The notes: generated by a model from the letters alone, not told the origin. A stretch of 64,000 bases of DNA from Streptomyces bambusae (GCF_020532645.1 NZ_JAJAUZ010000027.1:1-64000), one strand, 5' to 3'. Positions 1 to 8,518 are shown, counted from the first letter of the stretch. Numbers and translations: made by a program.

Positions 1-72
1 CAACGAACAGTTGCTGGTTTCTAGAGCTGGAACACAACTACAGAGTGTGCTTGTTCGCTCGAAACCGATAGG
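1..72 (+). other. 23S-5S intergenic spacer of an rrn operon (partial)
   Basis: This is the transcribed spacer immediately upstream of the 5S rRNA gene. It contains a CGAACA near position 4 and a TGTTCG near position 51, which could pair and form part of a processing stem. The 3' end of the 23S gene itself is not recognisable in the window, so it must lie to the left of position 1. The pairing is inferred from complementarity only. Confidence 0.6.
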
Positions 73-191
73 GTTTCGGTGGTCATAGCGTTAGGGAAAC
101 GCCCGGTTACATTCCGAACCCGGAAGCTAAGCCTTTCAGCGCCGATGGTACTGCAGGGGGGACCCTGTGGGAGAGTAGGACGCCGCCGAAC
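73..191 (+). rRNA. rrf: 5S ribosomal RNA
   Basis: The sequence starts with GTTTCGGTGGTCATAGCG and ends at GGACGCCGCCGAAC. It has the hallmark internal segment CCGAACCCGGAAGCTAAG and the GGGAGAGTAGG segment of actinobacterial 5S rRNA. The ends GTTTCGG and CCGAAC pair as helix I. The length, about 119 nt, is normal. It is the last gene of an rrn operon and is followed within 10 nt by a strong terminator. The exact end positions may be off by one to three bases. Confidence 0.96.
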
Positions 192-198
192 AATCTTT

Positions 199-247
199 CA
201 AAGGACCCTTGGTCCTCAGCGTTCACGCTGAGGACCAAGGGTCCTTT
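199..247 (+). terminator. Rho-independent terminator of the rrn operon
   Basis: A near-perfect inverted repeat with arms of about 21 nt (AAGGACCCTTGGTCCTCAGC and its complement), a tiny loop at 220-224 and a following T run (TTTTTG) lies directly after the 5S gene. This is the classic structure of an intrinsic terminator and is unusually long and T-rich for this genome. Confidence 0.93.
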
Positions 248-335
248 TTGTTTTTCACCTGAAATACGTCGAAGCGCGGCCATGGGCTGGTTGCGCGAGA
301 ATGACTGCGGTACCCCGAAGACAGGAGTCACACCC

Positions 336-2450
336 ATGTCCAACTCTCCCGACGATCGTCCGGAGCGCGAGCCCCGTCGCAACGACGGTGGTGACAGGGG
401 CGGCTACCGCGGGGGCCGCGACGACCGCGGTGGCGACCGCGGTGGCTTCCGCCGTGACGACCGGGGTGGCCGCCCCGCCGGCGGTGGCTTCCGCCGTGAC
501 GATCGCGGTGGCCGGCCGGCCGGCGGCGGTTTCCGCGGCCGTGACGACCGGGGTGGCGACCGTCCCTCCTTCCGCCGCGACGACCGGGGCGACCGTCCGA
601 GCTACCCGCGCCGTGACGACGACCGCGGTGGCTTCCGTCGCGATGACCGTGGTGACCGTCCCGGCGGTGGCGGCGGTTTCCGCGGCCGTGACGACCGGGG
701 TGGCGACCGTCCCTCCTTCCGCCGCGACGACCGGGGCGACCGCCCCAGCTTCCCGCGCCGCGACGACCGTGGTGACCGTCCGAGCTACCCGCGCCGTGAC
801 GACGACCGCGGTGGCTTCCGTCGCGACGACCGCGGTGACCGGGGCGACCGCCCCAGCTACCCGCGCCGTGACGACCGCGGTGGCGACCGTCCCTCCTTCC
901 GCCGCGACGACCGTGGCGACCGTCCGAGCTACCCGCGCCGTGACGACGACCGCGGTGGCTTCCGTCGCGACGACCGCCCGGGTGGTTTCCGTCGCGATGA
1001 CCGTGGTGACCGTGGTGACCGTCCGAGCTACCCGCGTCGCGATGACGACCGTGGTGGCTTCCGTCGCGATGACCGTGGTGACCGTCCGGGCGGTGGCGGC
1101 GGTTTCCGCGGCCGTGACGACCGGGGTGGCGACCGTCCCTCCTTCCGCCGCGACGACCGTGGTGACCGTCCGAGCTACCCGCGCCGTGACGACGACCGCG
1201 GTGGCTTCCGTCGCGACGACCGCCCGGGTGGTTTCCGTCGCGACGACCGCGGCGACCGGGGTGACCGCCCCAGCTACCCGCGTCGCGACGACGACCGCGG
1301 TGGCTTCCGTCGCGACGACCGCGGCGACCGTCCGGGCGGTGGCGGCGGCTTCCGCGGCCGCGACGACCGTGGCGGCGACCGCGGTGGTTTCCGCGGTGGC
1401 GACCGTCGGGACGACCGCGGTGGCGACCGTGGCGGCTTCCGCCGTGACGACCGTGGCGGCGACCGTGGTGGTTTCCGCGGCCGTGACGACCGGGGCGGCT
1501 ACCGGGGCCGTGACGAGCGGGACCGCGACTACCGCGACCGCAGCGACCGCGAGCCGGTCAAGCGCCTTCCGATCGACGAGGACGTCACCGGCGACGAGAT
1601 CGACGCCGACGTGCGCCAGGAGCTCCTGAGCCTGCCCAAGGGCCTGGCCGAGGAGGTCTCCCGCAACCTGGTCATGGTCGCCCGACTCATCGACGAGGAG
1701 CCCGAGCAGGCGTACGCGTACTCGCGCATCGCCCTGCGGCTGGCCTCCCGCGTCGCCGCCGTCCGCGAGGCCGCCGGCTTCGCCGCATACGCCACGCAGA
1801 AGTACAGCGAGGCGCTCGCCGAGTTCCGCGCCGCCAAGCGCATGACCGGCTCCGTGGAACTGTGGCCCGTCATGGCCGACTGCGAGCGTGGCATGGGCCG
1901 CCCCGAGCGCGCCCTGGCCATGGCCGGCGAGCCCGAGGTACAGAAGCTGGACAAGGCCGGCCAGGTCGAGATGCGTCTCGTCGCCGCCGGTGCCCGGCGC
2001 GACATGGGCCAGCTCGACGCGGCCATCGTGACCCTGCAGAGCCCGGAGCTGGCCTCCAACACGGTCCAGTCGTGGACCGCCCGCCTGCGGTACGCGTACG
2101 CCGACGCGCTGCTGGCCGCCGGCCGTGAGGACGAGGCGCGCGACTGGTTCGCCAAGACGGTCGAGGCCGACAAGGACGGCGCCACCGACGCGTCCGACCG
2201 CCTGGCCGCCATCGACGGTGTCGAGTTCGTCGACGCGATGGACGACGACGAGGACGACGACGCCGACTACGAGTCGGACGCCGCCGAGGTCGCGGCTGCC
2301 GAAGCCGCCTCCGACGTGACCGAGTACTACGACGAGGACGACGACGAGTACGAGCCCGCGGAGTCCTCCGCGGCCGACGCCGACGCCGACCGCGACGCCG
2401 GTGACGACGAGCGCGACGACGCCGACCGCGAGGACGGCGACAAGGCCTGA
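336..2450 (+). CDS. RDDRG/RGG-repeat protein with TPR-like domain and acidic tail
   Basis: The 704-residue protein has three parts. Residues about 10-410 are a low-complexity, Arg/Asp/Gly-rich region made of units such as FRRDDRGDRPSYPRRDD, resembling RGG-type RNA-binding disordered regions. Residues about 420-620 form a helical domain whose spacing (AEFRAAKRM, ALAMAGEP, YADALLAAGREDEARDWF) is TPR-like. The last 80 residues are almost entirely Asp/Glu/Ala. The ATG at 336 is preferred over an in-frame ATG at 282 because ACAGGAGTC lies about 8 nt upstream. The repeat includes a perfect 82-residue duplication. The gene directly follows the rrn terminator, so a role in ribosome or RNA handling is plausible but only inferred. 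Streptomyces homologues are usually named tetratricopeptide repeat proteins. Confidence 0.85.
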   Translation: MSNSPDDRPEREPRRNDGGDRGGYRGGRDDRGGDRGGFRRDDRGGRPAGGGFRRDDRGGRPAGGGFRGRDDRGGDRPSFRRDDRGDRPSYPRRDDDRGGFRRDDRGDRPGGGGGFRGRDDRGGDRPSFRRDDRGDRPSFPRRDDRGDRPSYPRRDDDRGGFRRDDRGDRGDRPSYPRRDDRGGDRPSFRRDDRGDRPSYPRRDDDRGGFRRDDRPGGFRRDDRGDRGDRPSYPRRDDDRGGFRRDDRGDRPGGGGGFRGRDDRGGDRPSFRRDDRGDRPSYPRRDDDRGGFRRDDRPGGFRRDDRGDRGDRPSYPRRDDDRGGFRRDDRGDRPGGGGGFRGRDDRGGDRGGFRGGDRRDDRGGDRGGFRRDDRGGDRGGFRGRDDRGGYRGRDERDRDYRDRSDREPVKRLPIDEDVTGDEIDADVRQELLSLPKGLAEEVSRNLVMVARLIDEEPEQAYAYSRIALRLASRVAAVREAAGFAAYATQKYSEALAEFRAAKRMTGSVELWPVMADCERGMGRPERALAMAGEPEVQKLDKAGQVEMRLVAAGARRDMGQLDAAIVTLQSPELASNTVQSWTARLRYAYADALLAAGREDEARDWFAKTVEADKDGATDASDRLAAIDGVEFVDAMDDDEDDDADYESDAAEVAAAEAASDVTEYYDEDDDEYEPAESSAADADADRDAGDDERDDADREDGDKA
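888..1379 (+). repeat. 246-bp in-frame tandem duplication inside the RDDRG protein gene
   Basis: Translated residues 185-266 and 267-348 are identical in the protein: both begin RPSFRRDDRGDRPSYPRR and end FRGRDDRGGD. This corresponds to two adjacent 246-bp copies (888-1133 and 1134-1379) with only synonymous differences. Shorter related units flank them on both sides. The structure implies repeat expansion by slippage or unequal recombination, and it is a site where assemblies could collapse. Confidence 0.85.
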
Positions 2451-2479
2451 CGGCCCGCGGCGCGCAGCCGGGCATGAAG

Positions 2480-2513
2480 AAGGGCGGCACCCCGGAAACG
2501 GGGTGCCGCCCTT
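2480..2513. terminator. Bidirectional terminator hairpin between convergent genes
   Basis: AAGGGCGGCACCCC at 2480 and its complement GGGGTGCCGCCCTT ending at 2513 form a perfect 14-bp stem with a short loop. It lies between the stop of the repeat protein (2450) and the stop of the DUF1015 gene on the other strand (2539), so it can serve both transcripts. Confidence 0.85.
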
Positions 2514-2538
2514 CGCCGTACCAGGAGGCTGCCGCCGG

Positions 2539-3816
2539 TCAGTCCACCTGCCGCAGCACCAGACCGGTCGCAGGCTTGGGGCCGAACGACGTCGACTTGC
2601 GCGGCATCGTCACGCCCTGCCGGGCGAGTTCGCGTACGACGTCCTCGCGGACCGGGTGCATCAGCACCGCCGTGCCGCCGTGCCGCGCCGCCATCTCCAC
2701 CGTCGCCGCCGTGTCGTGGATGTACGTGATCTGCTCCGGCGAGTCCGGCACGTGCCACAGGTGGTCGAGGAGCGTGGCGTGCAGGACCGTCGCGTCCAGC
2801 CTGCGCCAGGCCTCCGGCCGGTCCCGGCGCACCGTGCGCTCGATCAGCTCCGGGTCGGGATCCGTGACCAGGTGGAACGAGCCGTCCCCGGTCAGCAGGA
2901 ACGCGTTGCCCGCGGCCGCCGCGTCCGCCAGCTCGGCCATCGCCCGGTCCAGCGGGCCGTCGACCGTACGGACCCGGAACGAGCCCGCCAGGGCCGCCAC
3001 CGCGTCCCGGACCGGCAGCCGGCGCAGCATCCGGTGGATGGCGCGGACCTGGAGCGGGTAGCGGACCGTGTCCACGAGCAGCACCAGGCCGAAGTCCCAG
3101 GCGCCCGCGCCCTGCTGCTCCGACTGGAGCCGCAGGTAGGTCGCCCAGCGGTGGTGGCCGTCGGCGATCAGGGCCTGGCGGCGCGCCAGGTCGGCCGTCA
3201 CCAGCTCCAGGTCGGCCGGATCGGTCACCGACCACAGCCGGTGGTCCACTCCGTCCTCGGTGGTCGTCGCCAGCAGCGGCTCACCGAGCACGGTCCGCTC
3301 GACGACCGCACCGGTGTCCGCGGCCGCGTCCGTGCCGCCGCCGACGTACGTCAGCAGCAGCGGCTCCAGGTTGGCGGAGGTCGCGCGCATCAGACCGGCC
3401 CGGTCCGTCACCACGTCCGGCATCACGTCCTCGTGCGGGAGCACCACGCCGGCCTCGGCGGGGGAGAGCTCCAGCGCGCCGATCACACCGCGCTGCAGCA
3501 GCTCGCCCTTGCGCTGCTCGTACACGTACAGGGCGGGAGCCTCGTCGGCGCTCAGGACGCCCTCGGCCAGCCAGTCGCGCAGGGTCCGGGCGGCCTGCTC
3601 GTTGCGGGCCTCCGGAGTAGCGGCCTGCGGCAGGATCAACCGGACGATGTTGTGCGGGTCCGCCGATTCGAGGTGGTTGAGACCGTCCGGACGCACGACG
3701 ACGTCGTACGGCGGAGAGGTGACGGCGGCGAGGCTGCCGACCCGCTCGGGGACGTAGCGCAGTCCGGCGAAGGGGATGAGGCGCAGTCCCTGTTCTGCAG
3801 GTCGAGGTGTGGTCAT
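2539..3816 (-). CDS. DUF1015 family protein
   Basis: The 425-residue protein begins MTTPRPAEQGLRLIPFAG and carries the family's hallmarks: an N-terminal RYVPERVG...SPPYDVV segment, and a central IADGHHRWATYLRL motif around residue 200. It ends in ATGLVLRQVD. DUF1015 (SerH-like in older annotation) is widespread in bacteria; the biochemical role is not established. The reading frame stays open far upstream, over the HAD gene, but the ATG at 3816 is chosen because the conserved domain begins about 15 residues after it and the upstream part is antisense to a real gene. It is divergent from the HAD phosphatase gene with 88 bp between starts. Confidence 0.9.
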   Translation of the reverse strand: MTTPRPAEQGLRLIPFAGLRYVPERVGSLAAVTSPPYDVVVRPDGLNHLESADPHNIVRLILPQAATPEARNEQAARTLRDWLAEGVLSADEAPALYVYEQRKGELLQRGVIGALELSPAEAGVVLPHEDVMPDVVTDRAGLMRATSANLEPLLLTYVGGGTDAAADTGAVVERTVLGEPLLATTTEDGVDHRLWSVTDPADLELVTADLARRQALIADGHHRWATYLRLQSEQQGAGAWDFGLVLLVDTVRYPLQVRAIHRMLRRLPVRDAVAALAGSFRVRTVDGPLDRAMAELADAAAAGNAFLLTGDGSFHLVTDPDPELIERTVRRDRPEAWRRLDATVLHATLLDHLWHVPDSPEQITYIHDTAATVEMAARHGGTAVLMHPVREDVVRELARQGVTMPRKSTSFGPKPATGLVLRQVD

Positions 3817-3904
3817 TGATGCATGGTAAGTCGCGTCTCGGGATGCGGGATGATCAGGGTGAGAAGTGCCCGACCAGGCACTGTCGTCACAAGGAGCGGA
3901 CACG

Positions 3905-4948
3905 ATGAGCCGGCAGCTCAGGACCAAGCCCGCGGGCAGCGGGACCAGCCTCCACCGGGCGTACGACACGGCCCTGCTCGACCTGGACGGCGTCGTGTAC
4001 GCGGGCGGGCAGGCGATCGCGCACGCGGTGCCCTCGCTGGGCGCGGCGCGGGCGGCGGGCATGCACCTCGCGTACGTCACGAACAACGCGCTGCGGACGC
4101 CCGACGCGGTCGCCGAGCACCTGACCGAGCTGGGTGTGCCCGCCGTGGCCGGCGACGTGATCACCTCGGCGCAGGCGGTGGCCCGGCTGATCGCCGAGCA
4201 GGTGCCGGCCGGGGCGAAGGTGCTGGTGATCGGCGGCGAGGGGCTGCGGGTCGCGCTGCGCGAGCGCGGTCTGGTGCCGGTGGACTCCGCCGACGACGAC
4301 CCGGTGGCCGTGGTGCAGGGGTACGGCGGCCCGGAGCTGCCGTGGGGCCGCTTCGCGGAGGCGGCGTACGCGATCGCCCGCGGGGTGCCGTGGTTCGCGT
4401 CCAACACCGACCTGACGATCCCCAGCGCGCGGGGCATCGCGCCCGGCAACGGAGCCGCGGTGGAGGTGGTGCGGATCGCGACCGGAGCCGAGCCGCAGGT
4501 CGCGGGCAAGCCGCTGCCGCCCATGCACCGCGAGACGGTCCTGCGGACCGGGGCGAAGCGGCCGCTGGTCGTCGGGGACCGGCTGGACACCGACATCGAG
4601 GGCGCGTTCAACGGGGACGTCGACTCGCTGCTGGTGCTGACCGGGGTGACCGACGCGGCGCTGCTGCTGCGGGCGGAGCCGAAGTACCGTCCCACGTACG
4701 TCGACGCCGACCTGCGGGGGCTGCTCACCGGGCAGCCCGAGGTGACGGCGGCCGGGGACGGGTTCCGGTGCGGGCAGTGGACGGCGCGGGCGGCCGCGGA
4801 CGGACTGGAGCTGGCCGGCGACGGCGACGGCGACGGCGGTGCGGTGCTGGACGGGCTGCGGGCGCTGTGCGCGGCGGCGTGGACGCACGCCGGCGAGGGG
4901 TCCTGCACGCTGGACGCGGGGAAGGCGCTGTCGCGGCTGGGACTGTGA
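3905..4948 (+). CDS. HAD-IIA family hydrolase (NagD/PGP-type phosphatase)
   Basis: The 347-residue protein has HAD motif I as DLDGVVY at residues 26-32 with Asp26 as nucleophile, motif II in YVTNNALRTP, and motif IV in VVGDRLDTDIEGAFN. The C2-type cap between motifs II and III places it in subfamily IIA, with NagD, p-nitrophenyl phosphatases and phosphoglycolate phosphatases. The substrate cannot be read from sequence. The ATG at 3905 is preferred over a GTG at 3866 because AAGGAG lies at 3891-3896, 8 nt upstream. The C-terminal 60 residues are extra and Gly/Asp-rich. It stands alone between a DUF1015 gene and an iron transporter operon. Confidence 0.9.
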   Translation: MSRQLRTKPAGSGTSLHRAYDTALLDLDGVVYAGGQAIAHAVPSLGAARAAGMHLAYVTNNALRTPDAVAEHLTELGVPAVAGDVITSAQAVARLIAEQVPAGAKVLVIGGEGLRVALRERGLVPVDSADDDPVAVVQGYGGPELPWGRFAEAAYAIARGVPWFASNTDLTIPSARGIAPGNGAAVEVVRIATGAEPQVAGKPLPPMHRETVLRTGAKRPLVVGDRLDTDIEGAFNGDVDSLLVLTGVTDAALLLRAEPKYRPTYVDADLRGLLTGQPEVTAAGDGFRCGQWTARAAADGLELAGDGDGDGGAVLDGLRALCAAAWTHAGEGSCTLDAGKALSRLGL

Positions 4949-5064
4949 CCGGAGAGGGATGCGGGCGAGCGGGGTGCGGCAGGTGTGCCGGGCCCCGCGG
5001 CCGGGCAGGGTACCCGGCGGGCTGCGATCTTGATCCGATGATCACATAAAGGCTCGACGTTTTT

Positions 5065-5083
5065 GCAGGGTAGGCTAACCTAA
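5065..5083. promoter_or_regulatory. DmdR1/DtxR-type iron box
   Basis: The 19-mer GCAGGGTAGGCTAACCTAA matches the streptomycete iron-box consensus (TTAGGTTAGGCTAACCTAA) at 16 of 19 positions and keeps the core palindrome TAGGCTAACCTA. It ends 5 nt before the GTG start of the first FecCD gene, so an iron-loaded DmdR repressor bound here would block both transcription and start of the operon. No SD sequence is visible between box and start, which hints at a leaderless or very short leader transcript. Confidence 0.88.
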
Positions 5084-5088
5084 CCTCC

Positions 5089-6135
5089 GTGTTGGTCGAG
5101 AGTCCCCCCGAACAGAGCGCCGCTCCCGCAGCCGTGCCCCGCCCCCGTCATGCGGTGCGCGCCGCGGGCCTGCTGGCCGCCGTCGGCGTGCTCGTACTGG
5201 TCGCCCTGATGAGCGTGGCGGTCGGAGCCCGGCAGATGCCCCTGGAGCAGGTCTGGCACGGCCTGTTCCACTACACCGGCACCGCCGACGACGTCGTCGT
5301 CCGCGACGTGCGCATACCCCGCACGGTCCTCGGCCTCCTGGTCGGCACCGCGCTCGGCCTGTCCGGCGCGGTCATGCAGGCGCTGACCCGCAACCCGCTG
5401 GCCGAGCCCGGCATCCTCGGTGTCAACGCCGGCGCCGCGGCCGCGGTCGTCAGCGCGATCAGCTTCTTCGGGGCCTCCTCGCTCACCGAGTTCGTCTGGT
5501 ACGCCTTCGCCGGCGCGGCCCTGGTCTCCGTCGTCGTCTACGTCCTGGGCGGCAGCCGCAGCGCGACCCCGGTACGCCTGGCCCTCGCCGGCACCGCCGC
5601 CAGCGCCGCGCTCGTCGGCTACATCAACGCCGTCCAGCTCATGGACAGCGAGGCGCTGGGCCGGATGCGCTTCTGGACGGTCGGCTCGCTGTCCGCCGCG
5701 AACGGCGACACGGTCGAGCAGGTCGCCCCCTTCCTCGCGATCGGCATCGTCATCGCCCTCTCCCTGGGCCGGCCGCTCAACGCCATGGCGATGGGCGACG
5801 ACACCGCCCGCGCCCTCGGCGCGAACCTCACCCGCACCCGGATCGCCTCCATGGTCGCCATCACCCTGCTCTGCGGGGCGGCCACCGCGGCCTGCGGCCC
5901 TATCACCTTCATCGGCCTGATGATCCCGCACTTCGCGCGGCTGATCACCGGCCCCGACATGCGCTGGCTGCTCGCGTACTCGGCGGTCCTCTCGCCCGTG
6001 CTGCTGCTCGGCGCCGACGTGCTCGGACGCGTCGTCACCCGGCCCTCCGAACTCCAGGTCGGCATCGTCACCGCGCTCATCGGCGGACCCGTCTTCATCT
6101 ACCTCGTACGGCGCAAGAGGATGGCCCAGCTGTGA
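5089..6135 (+). CDS. Iron-siderophore ABC transporter permease (FecCD family)
   Basis: This 348-residue inner membrane protein has the FecCD/BtuC pattern: about ten hydrophobic segments, TALGLSGAVMQALTRNPLAEP near residues 85-105 (the gating/coupling region) and GPITFIGLMIPHFAR near residue 270. It forms one half of the translocation pore with the next gene and would import ferric siderophores. The start is GTG at 5089; there is no SD, and the iron box ends only 5 nt upstream. It overlaps the next gene by 4 bp, which indicates translational coupling. Regulation by iron through DmdR is very likely. Confidence 0.92.
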   Translation: MLVESPPEQSAAPAAVPRPRHAVRAAGLLAAVGVLVLVALMSVAVGARQMPLEQVWHGLFHYTGTADDVVVRDVRIPRTVLGLLVGTALGLSGAVMQALTRNPLAEPGILGVNAGAAAAVVSAISFFGASSLTEFVWYAFAGAALVSVVVYVLGGSRSATPVRLALAGTAASAALVGYINAVQLMDSEALGRMRFWTVGSLSAANGDTVEQVAPFLAIGIVIALSLGRPLNAMAMGDDTARALGANLTRTRIASMVAITLLCGAATAACGPITFIGLMIPHFARLITGPDMRWLLAYSAVLSPVLLLGADVLGRVVTRPSELQVGIVTALIGGPVFIYLVRRKRMAQL

Positions 6136-7193
6136 CCGTGAACCTGCGGACCGGCACCCCCCGGCCGCGTACCCTGCGTGCGCCCGGCGGGATCTCGCTG
6201 CGCGTCGAGCCCCGCGCCCTGGCCGCCGGGATCCTGCTGAGCGCCCTCGCGCTGCTCACCGCCGTCGTGCTCATCGGCACGGGCGACTTCGCCATCGCGC
6301 CCGCGGACGTCGTGAAGACCCTCCTCGGCAACGGCAGCCCCGCCGACGACTTCATCGTCAACGACCTGCGGCTGCCGCGGGCCCTCGTCGGGCTGCTCGT
6401 CGGCGCCGCCTTCGGGATGTCGGGCTCGGTCTTCCAGACCGTCACCCGCAACCCGCTCGCCTCCCCGGACATCCTCGGCTTCAGCTACGGCTCGGCCGTC
6501 GGCGCACTCTGCGCCATCGTGCTGTTCAAGGCGGACGCCCTCGGCGTGGCCGGCGGGGCCGTCGTCGGCGGCGTGCTGGCAGGCACCGCCATCTACCTGC
6601 TGTCGTGGAAGCAGGGCGTGCACGGCTACCGGATGGTGCTCATCGGCATCGGCTGCTCGGCGATGCTGCTGTCCGTCATCCAGTACCTGCTGACCAAGGC
6701 GGAGGACGTGGACGCCGCCCGCGGCATGGTCTGGCTGACCGGCTCGCTCTCCGGCCGGGACTGGTCGCAGGTGTGGCCGCTGCTGGCCACCTGCGCGGTG
6801 CTGTTCCCGCTGGTCCTCGGCCAGGGCCGGGCGCTGCGGATGATGGAGATGGGCGACGACGCGGCCGCCGCCCTGGGCATCCGCGTCGAGCGGACCCGGA
6901 TGCTGCTCATGCTCGCGGCCGTCCTGCTCACCACCGCGGCGGGAGCCGCCGCCGGCCCGATCGCCTTCGTGGCGCTGGCCGCACCCCAGCTGGCCCGCCG
7001 GCTGACCCGCTCGGCCGGGCCCAACCTGGTGTGCTCGGCGCTCATGGGCGCCGTGCTGCTGCTGGCCTCGGACTGGGCCTCGCAGCGGGTGTTCGGCGCC
7101 GACCAGATGCCCGTGGGTGTGGTCACCGGCCTGGTCGGCGGTGTGTACCTGCTCTGGCTGCTGGTCACCGAGCGCAAGGCGGGGCGGATCTGA
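6132..7193 (+). CDS. Iron-siderophore ABC transporter permease (FecCD family), second subunit
   Basis: This 353-residue membrane protein is a paralogue of the upstream permease, with the motif GMSGSVFQTVTRNPLASPDI near residues 96-115 and GPIAFVALAAPQLAR near residue 275. Two different FecCD proteins in tandem normally form a heterodimeric permease. The GTG start at 6132 overlaps the preceding TGA, and its own TGA (7191-7193) overlaps an ATG of the ATPase frame, so the three genes form a tightly coupled operon. No substrate-binding lipoprotein gene accompanies them in this window. Confidence 0.92.
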   Translation: MTVNLRTGTPRPRTLRAPGGISLRVEPRALAAGILLSALALLTAVVLIGTGDFAIAPADVVKTLLGNGSPADDFIVNDLRLPRALVGLLVGAAFGMSGSVFQTVTRNPLASPDILGFSYGSAVGALCAIVLFKADALGVAGGAVVGGVLAGTAIYLLSWKQGVHGYRMVLIGIGCSAMLLSVIQYLLTKAEDVDAARGMVWLTGSLSGRDWSQVWPLLATCAVLFPLVLGQGRALRMMEMGDDAAAALGIRVERTRMLLMLAAVLLTTAAGAAAGPIAFVALAAPQLARRLTRSAGPNLVCSALMGAVLLLASDWASQRVFGADQMPVGVVTGLVGGVYLLWLLVTERKAGRI

Positions 7194-7252
7194 TGGCACG
7201 GCACATGCCCGCCGGGCAGGCGCAGGGTTCAAGCGATTCAAGGAGTACGGAA

Positions 7253-8074
7253 GTGCAGCGGCTCAGCGCGGAGAACGTCACGCTCGGCTACGACCAGCGG
7301 GTCATCGCCGAGAACCTGTCGGTGGAGATCCCCGACCACTCCTTCACGGTCATCGTGGGGCCCAACGCCTGCGGCAAGTCGACCCTGCTGCGCGCCCTGT
7401 CGCGGATGCTGAAGCCCTCCTCGGGCCGGGTGCTGCTCGACGGCCAGGCCATCGGCTCGATGCCGGCGAAGAAGGTCGCCAAGACCCTCGGCCTGCTGCC
7501 GCAGTCCTCCATCGCCCCCGACGGCATCACGGTGTCCGACCTCGTCTCCCGCGGCCGTTACCCGCACCAGGGGCTGCTGCGCCAGTGGTCCTCGGAGGAC
7601 GAGCGGATCGTGGCGGAGTCGATGGCCGCGACCGGGGTCGCCGAACTCGCGGGCCGGTCCGTGGACGAGCTGTCCGGCGGCCAGCGGCAGCGGGTGTGGA
7701 TCGCCATGGCCCTCGCCCAGCAGACCCCGCTGCTGCTGCTCGACGAGCCGACCACCTACCTCGACATCCAGCACCAGATCGACGTGCTCGACCTGTGCGC
7801 CGAACTCCACGAGGAGCAGGGCCGGACCCTGGTCGCGGTGCTCCACGACCTCAACCACGCGGCCCGCTACGCCACCCACCTGATCGCCATGCGCGGCGGC
7901 CGGGTCGTGGCCGAGGGCCCGCCCGCCGAGATCGTCACCGCCGCACTGGTCGAGGAGGTCTTCGGGCTGCGCTGCCAGATCATCGATGACCCCGAGACCG
8001 GCACCCCGCTCGTGATCCCGGCGGCCCGGCAGCCCCGCGTCAAGGCCCCGGCACAGGCCGCCGCCGCTTCCTGA
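7253..8074 (+). CDS. Iron-siderophore ABC transporter ATP-binding protein (FecE/FepC-type)
   Basis: The 273-residue ATPase has Walker A GPNACGKST (residues 36-44), signature LSGGQRQRVWIAMAL, Walker B LLLLDEPTTYLD, and an H-loop in AVLHDLNHA, all characteristic of the FepC/FhuC subfamily. It energises import by the two upstream permeases. GTG at 7253 is chosen because AAGGAG lies 7 nt upstream; an in-frame ATG at 7193 that overlaps the previous stop would add 20 residues of low similarity. The C-terminal 20 residues are Ala/Pro-rich. It is the last gene of the iron-box operon. Confidence 0.93.
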   Translation: MQRLSAENVTLGYDQRVIAENLSVEIPDHSFTVIVGPNACGKSTLLRALSRMLKPSSGRVLLDGQAIGSMPAKKVAKTLGLLPQSSIAPDGITVSDLVSRGRYPHQGLLRQWSSEDERIVAESMAATGVAELAGRSVDELSGGQRQRVWIAMALAQQTPLLLLDEPTTYLDIQHQIDVLDLCAELHEEQGRTLVAVLHDLNHAARYATHLIAMRGGRVVAEGPPAEIVTAALVEEVFGLRCQIIDDPETGTPLVIPAARQPRVKAPAQAAAAS

Positions 8075-8100
8075 CCCGCCGGGCGGGAGGCCCGTACGCC

Positions 8101-8448
8101 CTACAGCAGGGAACGCAGTCGCAGCAGGTCGCGGAAGCCTGCCTCCAGGCGGATCCGGCCGGAGGCCCAGGCCTTCGCGAAGTTCAGGTCGCCGCCGACC
8201 ACGGCCACCAGGTCGTCCCCGGTCATCGCCAGCCGGATCGCCGCCTTCTCGCGCGGCGGTCCCGGCTCGGCGCCGTCCACCAGGATCCGGCCGCCGGCCA
8301 GCCGGCCCCGGAACGTCGTGTCCAGGTCGGTCAGGTGGCAGCTCAGCGAGCGGTCCATCGAGGCCGCACTGCGCACCGCGCCGTCCGCGCGGGTCAGGCT
8401 GTCGGAGAGTCGGCCGAGGGCGTCCCGGCACTGTTCGATCGTCGCCAT
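8101..8448 (-). CDS. SCP2 sterol-binding domain protein
   Basis: The 115-residue protein starts MATIEQCRDALGRLSDSL and consists of one SCP2-like domain. The pattern LTDLDTTFRGRLAGGRI, then IRLAMTGDDLVAVVGGDLNFAKAWASGRI is typical of small actinobacterial SCP2 proteins, which have a hydrophobic lipid-binding tunnel. The ligand is unknown. The start at 8448 places the domain at the N-terminus; longer readings would run into the divergent small gene's promoter region. It converges with the iron transporter operon (gap 26 bp) and diverges from the small gene at 8519. Confidence 0.85.
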   Translation of the reverse strand: MATIEQCRDALGRLSDSLTRADGAVRSAASMDRSLSCHLTDLDTTFRGRLAGGRILVDGAEPGPPREKAAIRLAMTGDDLVAVVGGDLNFAKAWASGRIRLEAGFRDLLRLRSLL

Positions 8449-8518
8449 GGTGCTGCCGACCGTACCGCAGAGCAGTGACACGCGACCGGAGCAGTGCTCT
8501 TCGGGGTAGCGTCGGGGC

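Noticed and set aside
301..1629. A 442-codon open frame rich in Ala/Thr/Val in the +1 frame of the RDDRG gene
   Set aside because: It is an artefact of the repeated GC-rich codons: the repeat has no stop in that frame. It has no SD, no domain, and its composition mirrors the shifted repeat.
3817..4908. N-terminal extension of the DUF1015 frame to 789 residues
   Set aside because: The extra part is antisense to the HAD gene and has no similarity to the family; the ATG at 3816 lies just before the conserved domain.
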